A stretch of DNA of 64,000 bases from Hydrogenimonas urashimensis (GCF_016593255.1 NZ_AP023212.1:1290001-1354000); one strand, 5' to 3'; positions 44,274 to 54,123 are shown, counted from the first letter of the stretch. Notes: generated by a model from the letters alone, not told the origin. Translations and numbers: made by a program.

Positions 44274-44769
44274 CGATCAGCGAGAAAATTTCAGACCACT
44301 CGCTTTCCGCGATTTTTCCGCTGGCGGCATAGAGTACTCTGCCATCTTTTGATACGAGGAGAAAATTGGCTTCGTCGTCGGCAACACCCCACACCCGCAC
44401 CCCTTTTTTCCTCCTGTCTCTGACATAGAGGGTGTCGGGATATTTTTTCTGCTTCGATTTCAAAGCGGCGGCGATGGCGAAGTCGGGCAGCCATGTGGCC
44501 GCCATGTTGACGACGGCGACCGACCGGTATCGGCTTCGGTCGAAACGTTTCGCTTTGAGCGCTTCGGTGAAGGGTTCGTTGAGGCTCTTTTTGTCGGGAT
44601 CGACATAGAAGATGACAGTCACTTTGCCATGCAGCCTCTTTGAGTCGAAGGGCGAGCCGTCCACCCGGCCGCCCTCTTTGCCCGAAAGCTGCAGTCTGGG
44701 CAGCGGTTTCCCCACTTCGGCCGCCACCAGAGGCAGTATCAGCAAAAAAGAGGCAAGGACTCTTTTCAT
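44254..44769 (-). CDS. YtfJ-like exported thioredoxin-fold protein
   Basis: This 171-residue protein has a signal peptide (MKRVLASFLLILPLVAAEVG) and a thioredoxin-like core without a CxxC pair. The strand VTVIFYVDPDKKSLNEPF and the C-terminal FLLVSKDGRVLYAASGK resemble the YtfJ family. The ATG overlaps the transketolase stop (ATGA), which sets the start despite a longer open frame. The function is unknown. It is the last gene of a seven-gene transcript. Confidence 0.82.
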   Translation of the reverse strand: MKRVLASFLLILPLVAAEVGKPLPRLQLSGKEGGRVDGSPFDSKRLHGKVTVIFYVDPDKKSLNEPFTEALKAKRFDRSRYRSVAVVNMAATWLPDFAIAAALKSKQKKYPDTLYVRDRRKKGVRVWGVADDEANFLLVSKDGRVLYAASGKIAESEWSEIFSLIERAMRE

Positions 44770-46706
44770 CGTCCCAGCAGGGCTTTGACCCGCTCGACGA
44801 CACTGGTAATCGTGAATCCGAAATGTTTGAAAAGATCGCCTGCCTTCCCGCTGGCACCGAATGAATGCATGCCCAGCACATCGTCCGCGAAGCGGTACCA
44901 CTCGCTGCCGCTGGCCGCTTCGATCGCCAGCACTTTGGTGTCGGGGTCGATGATGGCGTCGATATACTCCCGGGGCTGTTCACACAGCAGCTCGTAACAG
45001 GGAACACTCACCACATTGGCCATGATGCCCTGCTCCTCCAGGTGGCAGCCGCTCTGCAGTGCCAGCATCACTTCGGATCCGCTGGCGATCAGGGTGACGG
45101 TGGCGTTTTCGCGGCGTTTGACGAGATATCCGCCGTTTTCGACACTGCCGTAATCGACCTTCTCCTTGAGCACTTTGAGTTTCTGGCGGCTGCAGACGAA
45201 AGCGGAAGGTTTTTGCATCTTCAGTGCGATTTTCCAGCAGGCGACGTTTTCGCTGGCATCGGCGGGGCGGAAGGTGTAGAAGTCGGGCAGCGCCCTGAAC
45301 TGGCTCAGATGCTCGATGGGCTGGTGGGTGGGGCCGTCTTCGCCCACGCCGATGCTGTCGTGCGTCCAGACGAAGAAGTGGCGCAGACCGCTGAGCGCCG
45401 CGATGCGAACCGCCGGCTTCATGTAGTCGCTGAAGACGAAGAAGGTGGCGCTGAAAGGCAGCAGCGGCCCGTAGGCGGCGATGCCGTTGGTGATGGCCGC
45501 CATCGCGTGTTCGCGGATGCCGTAATGGACATTTTTCCCTAAAGGAAAATCGCCCATATCTTTCAGTTCGGTTTTGTTGGACGGGGCCAGGTCGGCGCTG
45601 CCGCCGAAAAATCCGGGTACCGCCTTGGCGATGGCGTTGAGGATTTTTCCGTTGGAATCCCGTGTCGCCACTTCGCTTCCCGGCTCGAACACGGGCCACT
45701 CGATCGTATCGAAATCGGGATTCAAAAGCCGATCGAGTGCTTCGTTCTGTTCGATATAGGGGGTCTGCTTGAGCAGATGGTTCCACTCACGCTCCGCCAG
45801 TTCGCCCTCTTCGACCGCGCACCGGAAACGCACGAGCACGTCGTCGGGAATATAGAATTTCTTCTGCGGATCGAATCCCGCCACCTCTTTGGCACGGGCG
45901 ATCAGATCCTCACCCAGCGGCGCCCCGTGGCTGTTGTGGTCGCCGGCCATCTCCAGCGCGCCTTTGGCGATGATCGAATGGGCGATGATCAGAACCGGGC
46001 GGTCCGCCGTTTTCGCCAGTCGGAGCGTCTCGTCGATCTGCTGGTAGTTGTGGCCGTCGGTCTCCAGGACCTTCCAGTCCTGCGCTTCGAACCTCAGCCG
46101 CACATCCTCCGTCCACGCCAGCGAGGTGTCCCCCTCGATCGTGATGCGGTTGGAATCGTAGATCATGATGAGATTGTCCAGCTGCTGCCTGCCCGCAACG
46201 GCGCACGCTTCGTAGCTGATCCCCTCCATCAGGTCGCCGTCGCCGCAGAGGCAGTAGACCGTATGGTCGATAATCTTGGCCGTTTCGGAGTTGACGATAT
46301 TGGCGCAGTATCGGCTCGCCATCGCCATGCCCACGGCATTGGCCACACCCTGGCCGAGGGGACCTGTGGTGATCTCCACACCCGGCGTATGGCCGTATTC
46401 GGGATGCCCGGGGGTTTTGCTTCCGAGCTGTCGAAAATTTTTGAGATCTTCCATCGAAAGGTCGTATCCCCACAGATGAAGGAGCGAGTAGATGAGCCCG
46501 GTGGCGTGTCCGCCGCTGAAAACCAGCCTATCGCGGTTGAGCCATTTCGGGTTTTTCGGATTGTGTTTCAAATGGTTCGACAAAACGACGGCGATGTCCG
46601 CCAGTCCCATCGCTGCGCCGGGATGCCCGCTGTTGGCCTTCTGGATCATGTCGGCCGCGAGAAAACGGATCGTATCGGCCATCTTCTTCATCATCTGGTT
46701 GTCCAT
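44766..46706 (-). CDS. tkt: Transketolase
   Basis: This 646-residue thiamine-diphosphate enzyme of the non-oxidative pentose phosphate pathway transfers two-carbon units. ThDP/Mg binding is seen in GDGDLMEGISYEA to YDSNRITIEGDT, and the pyrimidine domain includes VWTHDSIGVGEDGPTHQPIEHL. Full length is present. It lies 16 bases after ispA. Confidence 0.96.
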   Translation of the reverse strand: MDNQMMKKMADTIRFLAADMIQKANSGHPGAAMGLADIAVVLSNHLKHNPKNPKWLNRDRLVFSGGHATGLIYSLLHLWGYDLSMEDLKNFRQLGSKTPGHPEYGHTPGVEITTGPLGQGVANAVGMAMASRYCANIVNSETAKIIDHTVYCLCGDGDLMEGISYEACAVAGRQQLDNLIMIYDSNRITIEGDTSLAWTEDVRLRFEAQDWKVLETDGHNYQQIDETLRLAKTADRPVLIIAHSIIAKGALEMAGDHNSHGAPLGEDLIARAKEVAGFDPQKKFYIPDDVLVRFRCAVEEGELAEREWNHLLKQTPYIEQNEALDRLLNPDFDTIEWPVFEPGSEVATRDSNGKILNAIAKAVPGFFGGSADLAPSNKTELKDMGDFPLGKNVHYGIREHAMAAITNGIAAYGPLLPFSATFFVFSDYMKPAVRIAALSGLRHFFVWTHDSIGVGEDGPTHQPIEHLSQFRALPDFYTFRPADASENVACWKIALKMQKPSAFVCSRQKLKVLKEKVDYGSVENGGYLVKRRENATVTLIASGSEVMLALQSGCHLEEQGIMANVVSVPCYELLCEQPREYIDAIIDPDTKVLAIEAASGSEWYRFADDVLGMHSFGASGKAGDLFKHFGFTITSVVERVKALLGR

Positions 46707-46722
46707 AAAAAATTTCCTTTTT

Positions 46723-47577
46723 CTATTTGGTTTTGTGTCGTGCGAGGTAGGGTTTTAAAAGCGCTTCGAGGCTCCTGCGCAAAGGGGCATCGAAGGATGC
46801 GAGCCTTTCGCCGATCCGGGCGGCGAGCGCGTCGGCCCTTTCGCAGGAGCCTTCCAGGCCGAAATGGTTGATATAGCTGTTCTTGTCTTCGTCGTTTCCC
46901 GTCGTCTTGCCCGCCGTTTCGCTGCTCTCGGTCGCATCGATGATATCGTCTTGAATCTGGAACAAGAGTCCCACGTCGAGTCCGAAATCGAAAAGCTCCC
47001 GCTGCATTTTCTCATCGAGACCGGCGATGATCGCTCCCATCTTCAGGCTGGCGGCGATCAGCCGGCCCGTTTTGTATTCGTGGAGAAAATCGACCTGTTC
47101 GGGCGTCAGCTTCTCTCCTTCGAACCAGCAGTCGATCGCCTGGCCCAGCACCATGCCCCCGATGCCTCCGCTGTAGGCCAGCTCCTGCACCAGCGCGACC
47201 TTCGCGTCGTTGTGAAGGGGCGCATTCGCGATCAGGTAGAACGCATGGGTGTTGAGGGCATCGCCAACCAGAACCGCCGTCACCTCGTCGTAGCGTTTGT
47301 GCAGCGTCGGTTCGCCCCGCCGCAGGTCGGCATTGTCCATGACGGGCAGATCGTCGTGTACCAGCGAATAGGTATGAAACATCTCCAGTGCCATCGCCAC
47401 GGGATAGGCGCTCTCTCTCAGCAACGGGGTGTAGGCATCGACAACCGCCAGAAGCAAACGGGGCCGGAAACGTTTCCCTCCCGCCAGAAGCATCGCCTGC
47501 AGGGCTTCGTTGAAGACCGGATGAAAGCTGGGCGCCTCCGGCAGGTTTGTCATCAGATACTCTTCAAATGCGTCCAT
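46723..47577 (-). CDS. ispA: (2E,6E)-Farnesyl diphosphate synthase-type polyprenyl synthetase
   Basis: This 284-residue short-chain prenyltransferase condenses IPP with DMAPP/GPP. The first Asp-rich motif HDDLPVMDNADLRRG and the second FQIQDDIID are intact. The residues before the first motif (EMFHTYSLVHDD) suit a short-chain product, as do length and context. Exact chain length is inferred. Confidence 0.92.
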   Translation of the reverse strand: MDAFEEYLMTNLPEAPSFHPVFNEALQAMLLAGGKRFRPRLLLAVVDAYTPLLRESAYPVAMALEMFHTYSLVHDDLPVMDNADLRRGEPTLHKRYDEVTAVLVGDALNTHAFYLIANAPLHNDAKVALVQELAYSGGIGGMVLGQAIDCWFEGEKLTPEQVDFLHEYKTGRLIAASLKMGAIIAGLDEKMQRELFDFGLDVGLLFQIQDDIIDATESSETAGKTTGNDEDKNSYINHFGLEGSCERADALAARIGERLASFDAPLRRSLEALLKPYLARHKTK

Positions 47578-47601
47578 GGTCCATCTTTGAAATTTTGGGA
47601 A

Positions 47602-48585
47602 TTATATCTCAGGTAGCGGCAAAAAAAACTGAAATGCATCGCGTTCCCAAAGCATCCTTTCAGGGACGCTCTTTCCGGCGGCGTATCGGGTCAGAATCTT
47701 TCGGACATCCTCTTCGTCGCCAACCCTCTCTCCGTCGATGGCAAGCAGTCTGTCACCCCGGCGCAGCCCCCTGCGGTAGGCCGCTCCTTCGGGATCGATT
47801 TCCGTGATCACGAGGCCCTTTGCGAACCGGAGCCCGAACCTTTCGAGGAAGGTGTCGGAGACCTTCCCGCCGCCGAATCGCTCGAAACAAAGAAGGTTCT
47901 CTCTCCTCTTTCGGCCGCCGTTTTCGAAAACAAGGACCAACTTTCCGCCCGCTCGGCAGCCATCGATCGCTTCGGCGAGGCGTCTGGGTGTCGGATGTCG
48001 GGTATCGCCTACGGCGAGCACCCTCTCTTTGGGACGGACCGACAGGCCAGCGAAAGGATCGACAGCCGAGACGACCGGCACCCCCTTCCGCTTTCCAAAG
48101 CGCAGGCCGATATCGCCGTGATAGGTCTTTTTTCGAAGCAGTTTTCTTATCGCCTCGCTGTCGAACCATCGGCCTTGGGCATCCGTGATGCCTACCCATT
48201 CGCAACATTCGCCGAAAATCGCACCCTCCCGGCCGACTCCTTTCACGAGCCGGCCGGGATAGATCGCATAGGGGTAGCTGCGTATTTTCACATAGCGCAT
48301 TGTGCGGGACGGGCAGAAATGAAGCGGGGGCTCGGGGTCGCCGAGATAGAAGGGATGGTTCGCGGCGTCTTCGAAAAGACAGAGCCCCTTGAGTCGGTCT
48401 TGCGCCACGATCCTTTTGCCGGCGGGGCAGCCGAATGAGACGAACCGGTCTTTCGCCACCGCATAGGCGTGATGCCCTTCGACGATTCGGTAACTTTTGG
48501 GAAAGAATTTGAAACAGGTTTCGGCAGCGAGGCCAAGGGAGGGAAGCAGAAACGTGAACAAAAAGGCGAGAAAGCGATACAGCAT
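47602..48585 (-). CDS. Exported PDZ-domain protein of unknown function
   Basis: This 327-residue protein has a signal peptide ([20 protein letters not shown]). The N-terminal region contains several Cys (FGCPAG, FCPS, GECCEW) that may form disulfides. The C-terminal PDZ domain is at about 240-320 (GLVITEIDPEGAAYRRGLRRGDRLLAIDG). No protease triad is visible. Its ATG shares a base with the ybaB stop (TGATG), so it is translationally coupled. Confidence 0.82.
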   Translation of the reverse strand: MLYRFLAFLFTFLLPSLGLAAETCFKFFPKSYRIVEGHHAYAVAKDRFVSFGCPAGKRIVAQDRLKGLCLFEDAANHPFYLGDPEPPLHFCPSRTMRYVKIRSYPYAIYPGRLVKGVGREGAIFGECCEWVGITDAQGRWFDSEAIRKLLRKKTYHGDIGLRFGKRKGVPVVSAVDPFAGLSVRPKERVLAVGDTRHPTPRRLAEAIDGCRAGGKLVLVFENGGRKRRENLLCFERFGGGKVSDTFLERFGLRFAKGLVITEIDPEGAAYRRGLRRGDRLLAIDGERVGDEEDVRKILTRYAAGKSVPERMLWERDAFQFFLPLPEI

Positions 48586-48911
48586 CAGTTCTGGCCGCTG
48601 CCTCCGGCAAAGGGGTTGACTCCGCCGAACATGCTCATCGCGGTGCTTTTCTTGTTGTCTTCCACCATTTTGATCACGTCGTTGACGGCGGAGATCAGAA
48701 GAATCTGGAGCGCCTCCTTGTCCTCCAGAAGCGAATCGTCGATATCGATATCGATGATCTCTCCCTTTCCGTTGGCGGTCACCTTCACCAGACCGCCCCC
48801 GCTTTTGGCGGTGAGTTCGACCGAGGCGCTCTTCTCTTCGAACTCTTTCGCCTTCTGCTGAACCTCTTCGAGCATTTTGCCCAGATCGCCCATGTTCAGA
48901 CCTTCGAACAT
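48585..48911 (-). CDS. ybaB: YbaB/EbfC nucleoid-associated protein
   Basis: This 108-residue small DNA-binding dimer has the helical N-terminus [21 protein letters not shown]. The strand motif [21 protein letters not shown] is typical of the family. The ATG is three bases past the panD stop. Confidence 0.93.
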   Translation of the reverse strand: MFEGLNMGDLGKMLEEVQQKAKEFEEKSASVELTAKSGGGLVKVTANGKGEIIDIDIDDSLLEDKEALQILLISAVNDVIKMVEDNKKSTAMSMFGGVNPFAGGSGQN

Positions 48912-48914
48912 CCG

Positions 48915-49283
48915 TTACAGCTCCTCGTGGACGGCGGCGATCGTATTGCTCTGCTCGTTCATCAGTACCACGGTCGGTTTGTAGTTTTCGAGCTCCTTCT
49001 CATCGTAGGAGGCGTAGGCGACGATGATGATCTTGTCGCCCGGATGCGCCTTGCGCGCCGCCGCGCCATTGAGGCAGATATCGCCTTTTCCGCGTTCGCC
49101 CCTGATGATGTAGGTACTGAAACGTTCTCCGTTGTTGATATTGAGTATCTCGACTTTCTGCCCCACCCGCATCTTCGCAGCATCCAGCAAATCCTGGTCG
49201 ATCGTGATGGAACCGACATAGTTCAGGTTCGCGTCGGTCACGGTCGCACGATGGATCTTGGAATAGAGCATTTCGATCTGCAT
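48915..49283 (-). CDS. panD: Aspartate 1-decarboxylase
   Basis: This 122-residue enzyme makes beta-alanine for pantothenate and CoA. The self-cleavage site Gly24-Ser25 (NYVGSITID) that yields the pyruvoyl group is intact, and Tyr57-region residues are present. The ATG is chosen from family length; the open frame extends far upstream over the ferredoxin gene. It lies two bases after the ferredoxin stop. Confidence 0.96.
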   Translation of the reverse strand: MQIEMLYSKIHRATVTDANLNYVGSITIDQDLLDAAKMRVGQKVEILNINNGERFSTYIIRGERGKGDICLNGAAARKAHPGDKIIIVAYASYDEKELENYKPTVVLMNEQSNTIAAVHEEL

Positions 49284-49285
49284 AA

Positions 49286-49663
49286 TCAGACGGCTCCGCT
49301 CATTTTCATCATCTGCTCGGGGCTGATGGGATCGTCCCACGCCTCTTTTTCGATCATGAACTCCTCCACCGGCTTGCCGCCGATGATATGCTCGTCGATA
49401 ATCCGGTCGATCTTCTCTTTCGTCAGCTGGGCGTACATGATGTGGCCCGGCTCCACGAGCATGACCGGACCGTACTGGCAGCGGTTGAGACATCCGGTGC
49501 GGACCGGCTGGACCGTCCCGATGAGCCCCTTCTCCATCAGCCGCTGGGCCAGATGCTGGAAAAGATCCCTGTTCCCTTCACTCACGCAGCTCGGTCGCGG
49601 CATGCCCGGAGGCGAAGACTGCTCACATTTGAAAATATAGAATGCCGGTTGCGGAATACCCAT
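49286..49663 (-). CDS. Thioredoxin-like [2Fe-2S] ferredoxin
   Basis: This 125-residue protein is related to the NuoE C-terminal and Aquifex Fd4-type thioredoxin-fold ferredoxins. Four Cys fit cluster binding: FKCEQS, RPSCV and [10 protein letters not shown]. The tail has a conserved acidic stretch. The ATG at 49663 sits behind GGAAGGACG. An in-frame ATG nine codons upstream is less likely. It is the first gene of the panD-ybaB-ispA-tkt transcript. Confidence 0.9.
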   Translation of the reverse strand: MGIPQPAFYIFKCEQSSPPGMPRPSCVSEGNRDLFQHLAQRLMEKGLIGTVQPVRTGCLNRCQYGPVMLVEPGHIMYAQLTKEKIDRIIDEHIIGGKPVEEFMIEKEAWDDPISPEQMMKMSGAV

Positions 49664-49756
49664 TTTTCGTCCTTCCCAATTTTTGTCCAAATTATAATGT
49701 TTGTCACTTAACGTACCTTTACACTATAATTTTAGCAGAATTTACCAAAAAGAGGG

Positions 49757-51154
49757 ATGCGTTTGACTCCTTTCCTGCCCGATGCACTTTCCGATACACT
49801 CTTTACGATCGGGGCGGAACTGCTGATCGTGCTCGCTTTTTTGCACATGATCTCCGCGCGGCGCAGCCCAAGCAGCATGATCGCCTGGACCCTTGCGATC
49901 TTCCTGGTCCCCTACGCCGCCGTCCCTTTCTATTTTCTCTTCGGCCACAGGAAGCTGATCAAACGCTACCAGAAGCTGCAGTATCTTCTCAGGCCGGTGG
50001 ATCGGGGCCTCTCGCTTTGCAACCATCCCGTCGAACGGCTGCTCTACACCAACGGCATTCCCCCGGCCACCTCGCAGAACCGGTTCGGCCTCCGCGACAC
50101 GCCGGAGGATGCCCGCAGGGAACTCCTCGCGCAGATCGACGGCGCGCGGCAAAGCATCGACATCTGCGTCTACGAGCTGGTCCTGGACGAGAGCACCCTT
50201 CCTTTGATGGAGCGCCTGAAGCGGCGGGCAAAAGAAGGAGTTCGCGTCCGGATCCTGATGGATTCGATCGGCTCCGCGAAACTCTATCTCCTCTCCCGGC
50301 ATCTTAAAGAGTACAGAGCCTCGGGAATCGAGATCGCCTTCTTCATGCCGTTTCTGCGTTTTCCCTTCCGGAACTTCATCAACCTGCGCAACCACAGGAA
50401 GATCTACATTTTCGACCAAAAAACGGCCCTGTCGGGGGGAATGAACCTGACCGGCGAATATCTCTCGGCCGATCCGCAGGAAATTCTCTACACCGACTTT
50501 CTCTGCCTGATCGAAGGAAGAGCCGCGCACTACTACCTGCAGATATTCGAAATGGACTGGGCCTTCGCCACCCATACCCCCGCGAAACTTCCCGAAGCGG
50601 CCGACACCTCCTTCGGCACGGCCTGCATCCAGGTGGCGCCCTCGGGTCCGGACACCCCGTCCGACGGCGTCGTCGAAGCGCTCCTGAGTGCGATCTGCAA
50701 CGCCTCGCGCCGCATCTGGATTTTCACCCCCTATTTCGTTCCCACGGAAGAGTTCGTCCGGGCGCTCACCATCGCCCTCCACAGAGGTGTCGAACTGAAA
50801 ATCGTCATACCCGAACGCTCCGACCACCTCGTCTCCGACCTGGGACGGGGAAGCTATCTGCGGGAACTCTCCTCCAAAGGGGCCGCGATACTGCTGCATC
50901 GCGGCAAGGTGCTCCACGCCAAGGCGATGGTCTTCGACGACGACGCCGCCATTGTCGGAACGATCAACTTCGACAACAGGAGCCTCTTCTACAATTTCGA
51001 AGTGGTCAGCCTCCTCTACTCCCGAAACGAGATCGAAACGATCGTTTCGTGGGGAGAGAGGGTGATACAGGCATGCCGTCCCTACCGGCCCACCGAAACA
51101 CTCTTTCAGGTCCGCATCGAAAATCTGATGCGCATGCTCTCCCCTCTGGTGTAG
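49757..51154 (+). CDS. cls: Cardiolipin synthase-type phospholipase D family protein
   Basis: This protein of about 465 residues has two N-terminal membrane helices (about 15-62) and two HKD phosphodiesterase motifs (HRKIYIFDQKTALSGG and HAKAMVFDDDAAIVGTINFD). It is predicted to join phosphatidylglycerols into cardiolipin. AGAGGG abuts the ATG at 49757, so the TTG at 49763 may be the true start. Two bases separate its stop from the next gene. Confidence 0.92.
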   Translation: MRLTPFLPDALSDTLFTIGAELLIVLAFLHMISARRSPSSMIAWTLAIFLVPYAAVPFYFLFGHRKLIKRYQKLQYLLRPVDRGLSLCNHPVERLLYTNGIPPATSQNRFGLRDTPEDARRELLAQIDGARQSIDICVYELVLDESTLPLMERLKRRAKEGVRVRILMDSIGSAKLYLLSRHLKEYRASGIEIAFFMPFLRFPFRNFINLRNHRKIYIFDQKTALSGGMNLTGEYLSADPQEILYTDFLCLIEGRAAHYYLQIFEMDWAFATHTPAKLPEAADTSFGTACIQVAPSGPDTPSDGVVEALLSAICNASRRIWIFTPYFVPTEEFVRALTIALHRGVELKIVIPERSDHLVSDLGRGSYLRELSSKGAAILLHRGKVLHAKAMVFDDDAAIVGTINFDNRSLFYNFEVVSLLYSRNEIETIVSWGERVIQACRPYRPTETLFQVRIENLMRMLSPLV

Positions 51155-51156
51155 CC

Positions 51157-51834
51157 ATGCGATTCTCTCTTCTTTGCTGGAATATCCAGAAGCGTTCGCT
51201 CACCCCCCGCTTCCAGTATGTTTTCGAGCATCTTCTTGAGACCTACCGAAGCGATATCGTCGCCCTCCAGGAGGTGAGACTCTCCCACGGGCACATCCCC
51301 TCCTCGTTTCGAGCCTTTACCCACGCGCTTAGCTGCAATATCGTGCGAAACAGGCACTGCTGCGGCGTCATGACCCTCTCCCGCTTCCCGCTGATCGATT
51401 CGACGCCCTATCTCTCCAAAACGAAAGAGATCGGCATCGCGACCCGCAAAAGCGGCCTGCTGACAAGACACCGGCTGCCCGACGGCGCCCCTCTTTCGCT
51501 CCTGAACCTTCATGTCATCAACTTCGTCCCCTACGGGCTCTTCGCGAAAGAGATCGAACGGATCGCGGAGCTGATCGCAGGGGTGGATGACGAGGCACTC
51601 ATCGTTGCGGGAGATTTCAACACATGGAGCGGCAAAAGACAGAAACGTCTCAATGAGGTGATGGCGGAGTTCGGACTTCAAAAAGTGCTCCTGGAAAACG
51701 AGAAGAGCATCAAATCGATTCTGGGAAGTCCGCTCGACCACATCTACTGCCGCAGCCTGCGGACAAGGCACGCCCTCGTCGTCGACACCCCCGTCTCCGA
51801 TCACAATCCGATCGCCGCGGAGTTCGAACTCTGA
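51157..51834 (+). CDS. Endonuclease/exonuclease/phosphatase-family protein
   Basis: This 225-residue protein has the EEP-fold core: LLCWNIQKR at the start, then ALQEVRL (metal-binding Glu), GDFNTWSG and SDHNPIAAEF at the C-terminus. These supply the metal and catalytic residues. It has no signal peptide. The start follows the cls stop by two bases; the open frame upstream lies inside cls. The substrate (DNA, lipid head group or phosphoester) is not determinable. Confidence 0.88.
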   Translation: MRFSLLCWNIQKRSLTPRFQYVFEHLLETYRSDIVALQEVRLSHGHIPSSFRAFTHALSCNIVRNRHCCGVMTLSRFPLIDSTPYLSKTKEIGIATRKSGLLTRHRLPDGAPLSLLNLHVINFVPYGLFAKEIERIAELIAGVDDEALIVAGDFNTWSGKRQKRLNEVMAEFGLQKVLLENEKSIKSILGSPLDHIYCRSLRTRHALVVDTPVSDHNPIAAEFEL

Positions 51835-51840
51835 TTTTTT

Positions 51841-53142
51841 TCAGCCGCTTTCGGCCTGACGGGCCAAAATCTGGCGGACCACTTCCCGGTCGTCAAAGGG
51901 GATTTTCCGCCCCGCGACCTCCTGCCACGTTTCATCCCCCTTGCCAAGAACAAGGAGCGCTTCACCGGGCTGCATCTCTTCGATGGCCCGGACGATCGCC
52001 TTCCGCCTGTCGACGATCTTTTCGATCTTTGTCTTGTCCTCGATTCCCGCGGCGATCTCCTCGATGATCGCCGCCGGGTCTTCGCTGCGGGGATTGTCGC
52101 TGGTGAGATAGACCTTTTTCGCGATCGAGGCGGCTGCCCGTCCCATTTTGGGGCGCTTGCTGCGGTCTCTGTCGCCACCGGCACCCAAAACGACACGAAC
52201 CTCCTTCTCTTTCAGGGAATCGAGTACCTGCCTGATGCCGTCTTCGGTGTGGGCGAAATCGACGATCACGAGAGGCTTCTCGCTCACCACCTCCATGCGT
52301 CCCGCGACACCGCCGAAATTTTCCGCCGCCTCGCAAATCTCACCGAGATCCTCGTCCGTCAGTATATGCACCGCCGAGATCGCCGCCGTGATGTTGTAAA
52401 GGTTGAAATGCCCCTGCAAAGAGGTCTCGAAAGGCACGACCGTTTCAAAATGCTTCAAAACGCCGCTGACACCGCCGCCGAGGGTGTAGGCCATCACTTT
52501 GTAGGTCGCGGCGTTTTCGATGCCGTAGCTGTAGGCGTTTTTGACATTGAACTCCAAAATCTCTTCGTCGCGGTTGACAAGTTTCCTGGACTCGTCGCTG
52601 AAAAAACTGCTCTTGACGGCACGGTAGGCCTCGACGGAACCGTGGTAGTCGAGGTGGTCACTGGTGATGTTGGTATGGATTTTGAGGGAGAAATCGATCC
52701 CTTCGATCCGCTCCTGTTCGATGGCGTGGGAACTCACTTCCATGACGAAAAATTCGGCGCCGCGGCGGAAGGCTTCGAACATATGGGCGATCGTCGCAAG
52801 AGAGGGGGGTGTCGTCAGGGACTTCTCCTCCACCTTCTCGTCGTTGATGAACAGTCCCCGTGTCCCCTGCAGTGCCGCGCGGTAGCCAAGATCGAGCAGA
52901 AGCGAATAGATCGCCGCCGCCGTCGTGGTCTTTCCGTTGGTCCCGGTGATGCCGACGACCTCCAGGCCGTCCATGCCCAGGGCTTCGATCAGCTCTTTGG
53001 GCGCGATCGCTTCCGCACCCCGGTCGATCGCTTCCTTCAGATACCGCGCATTGAGTTTCGTATGCAGAAAACGCGTCCCCTTCTCTGCCGCACGACTGTC
53101 ATCCGTTACACGGCCGATGCCGTTTCCAAAGTCGACCGTCAC
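51841..53142 (-). CDS. murE: UDP-MurNAc-tripeptide ligase (meso-diaminopimelate adding)
   Basis: This 433-residue cytosolic Mur ligase has the ATP loop GITGTNGKTTTAAA. The SDNPRSEDP segment carries the DNPR motif that selects meso-DAP. The C-terminal LGKGDE segment is present. The N-terminal domain is slightly short, as usual in Campylobacterota. It is preceded by the TPR gene, with a gap of two bases. Confidence 0.95.
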   Translation of the reverse strand: MTVDFGNGIGRVTDDSRAAEKGTRFLHTKLNARYLKEAIDRGAEAIAPKELIEALGMDGLEVVGITGTNGKTTTAAAIYSLLLDLGYRAALQGTRGLFINDEKVEEKSLTTPPSLATIAHMFEAFRRGAEFFVMEVSSHAIEQERIEGIDFSLKIHTNITSDHLDYHGSVEAYRAVKSSFFSDESRKLVNRDEEILEFNVKNAYSYGIENAATYKVMAYTLGGGVSGVLKHFETVVPFETSLQGHFNLYNITAAISAVHILTDEDLGEICEAAENFGGVAGRMEVVSEKPLVIVDFAHTEDGIRQVLDSLKEKEVRVVLGAGGDRDRSKRPKMGRAAASIAKKVYLTSDNPRSEDPAAIIEEIAAGIEDKTKIEKIVDRRKAIVRAIEEMQPGEALLVLGKGDETWQEVAGRKIPFDDREVVRQILARQAESG

Positions 53143-53144
53143 CG

Positions 53145-53720
53145 TTACCCTTTGATCTTGTCGATCAAATCCTGTATCTTCTCTTCACCCGGATAGGCGA
53201 CGGCCGCCCCTTCGATGTAGCGCATCGCCATCTCGTTGAATCCGTTTTCGACCAACTGCTGCAGAAAGTCGAGCAGCTCCTCCTTCTCGGTGATCACGAC
53301 GCGTGTGGAGAACATGATATCTTCAAAAGCGCGGCGGAAACTCCCCCGCAGCTCCACAAGCTCCTTGAAATCGCCATAGCTGATGCCGTTGACCGTCTCG
53401 TCGTTGCCGGTGAGCGATCCCTCCAGCAGATCCGATATCTTCGCAAGGGCGTCGTCGAGCGTGTCGATCATCTCTTCGATGATCCGTTCCGCCTCGTCGT
53501 TGTTTTCCTCCTTGAGCACCTGGTAGTATTCAAAAAGCGCCTGCGCCTCTTCGTCGTTTTCATGGGCCACATCGCTCAGTATCGCGCCGATACGCGCCTC
53601 GCGCAGACCGGGGTCGTCCCTCAGAAGTATGCCGTAGATCCGCATCGCTTCGTCGTATTCTCCCCGGTAAAAATGGTTTTCCGCACGTTCCAAAAATTTT
53701 TCAGTCTTTTTTCCGTTCAT
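53145..53720 (-). CDS. TPR-like helical protein of unknown function
   Basis: This 191-residue acidic all-helical protein has a clear tetratricopeptide unit at the start (AENHFYRGEYDEAMRIYGILLRDDP). More helical pairs follow, including an acidic segment at about 65-105. It has no signal peptide. It lies between nfu and murE in a tight operon, which is the only clue to its role. Confidence 0.8.
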   Translation of the reverse strand: MNGKKTEKFLERAENHFYRGEYDEAMRIYGILLRDDPGLREARIGAILSDVAHENDEEAQALFEYYQVLKEENNDEAERIIEEMIDTLDDALAKISDLLEGSLTGNDETVNGISYGDFKELVELRGSFRRAFEDIMFSTRVVITEKEELLDFLQQLVENGFNEMAMRYIEGAAVAYPGEEKIQDLIDKIKG

Positions 53721-53735
53721 GGTTCCCCTGGTTTC

Positions 53736-54014
53736 CTAGCTGATCTTGTCCCACTGGTTTTCCATACCGACCGGGACGTTGACCACCTCGATTTCGGGAT
53801 GAATATCCATCCGCATCTGCCTCTCCACCCCGTATTTGAGGGTGCTTCCGCTGCTGGCACATCCGATGCAGGCCCCCTGCAGCTGGACATACACCTTGCC
53901 GTTCTTGACGCCGAGAAGTTTGATGTCACCGCCATCCAACGCCAGCGAGGGGCGTATCTTCTCGATGACATTCTCGACGGCCGGATAGAGATCTTCATCG
54001 CTGAAAGGTATCAT
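53736..54014 (-). CDS. NifU C-terminal-type (Nfu) Fe-S scaffold
   Basis: This 92-residue Nfu protein carries or delivers [4Fe-4S] clusters. It has SLALDGGDIKLL and the CIGCASS motif that binds the cluster between two subunits. Its own promoter lies upstream. In an organism with many Fe-S enzymes it is likely a main carrier. Confidence 0.94.
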   Translation of the reverse strand: MIPFSDEDLYPAVENVIEKIRPSLALDGGDIKLLGVKNGKVYVQLQGACIGCASSGSTLKYGVERQMRMDIHPEIEVVNVPVGMENQWDKIS

Positions 54015-54050
54015 AACTATCGTCCTAAATCGAAGTTTGGTTATGACTCT

Positions 54051-54079
54051 ATCATAACAAAAAAGCTATGGTTTGGCAA
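54051..54079 (-). promoter_or_regulatory. Promoter of the nfu operon
   Basis: TTGCCA (54074-54079), a 17-base spacer and TATGAT (54051-54056) lie upstream of nfu and beyond the alpha-operon terminator. Confidence 0.55.
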
Positions 54080-54123
54080 CAGATTTTTCGGATGGAACAA
54101 TGAGTTTAGAAGTTTTTAATATT

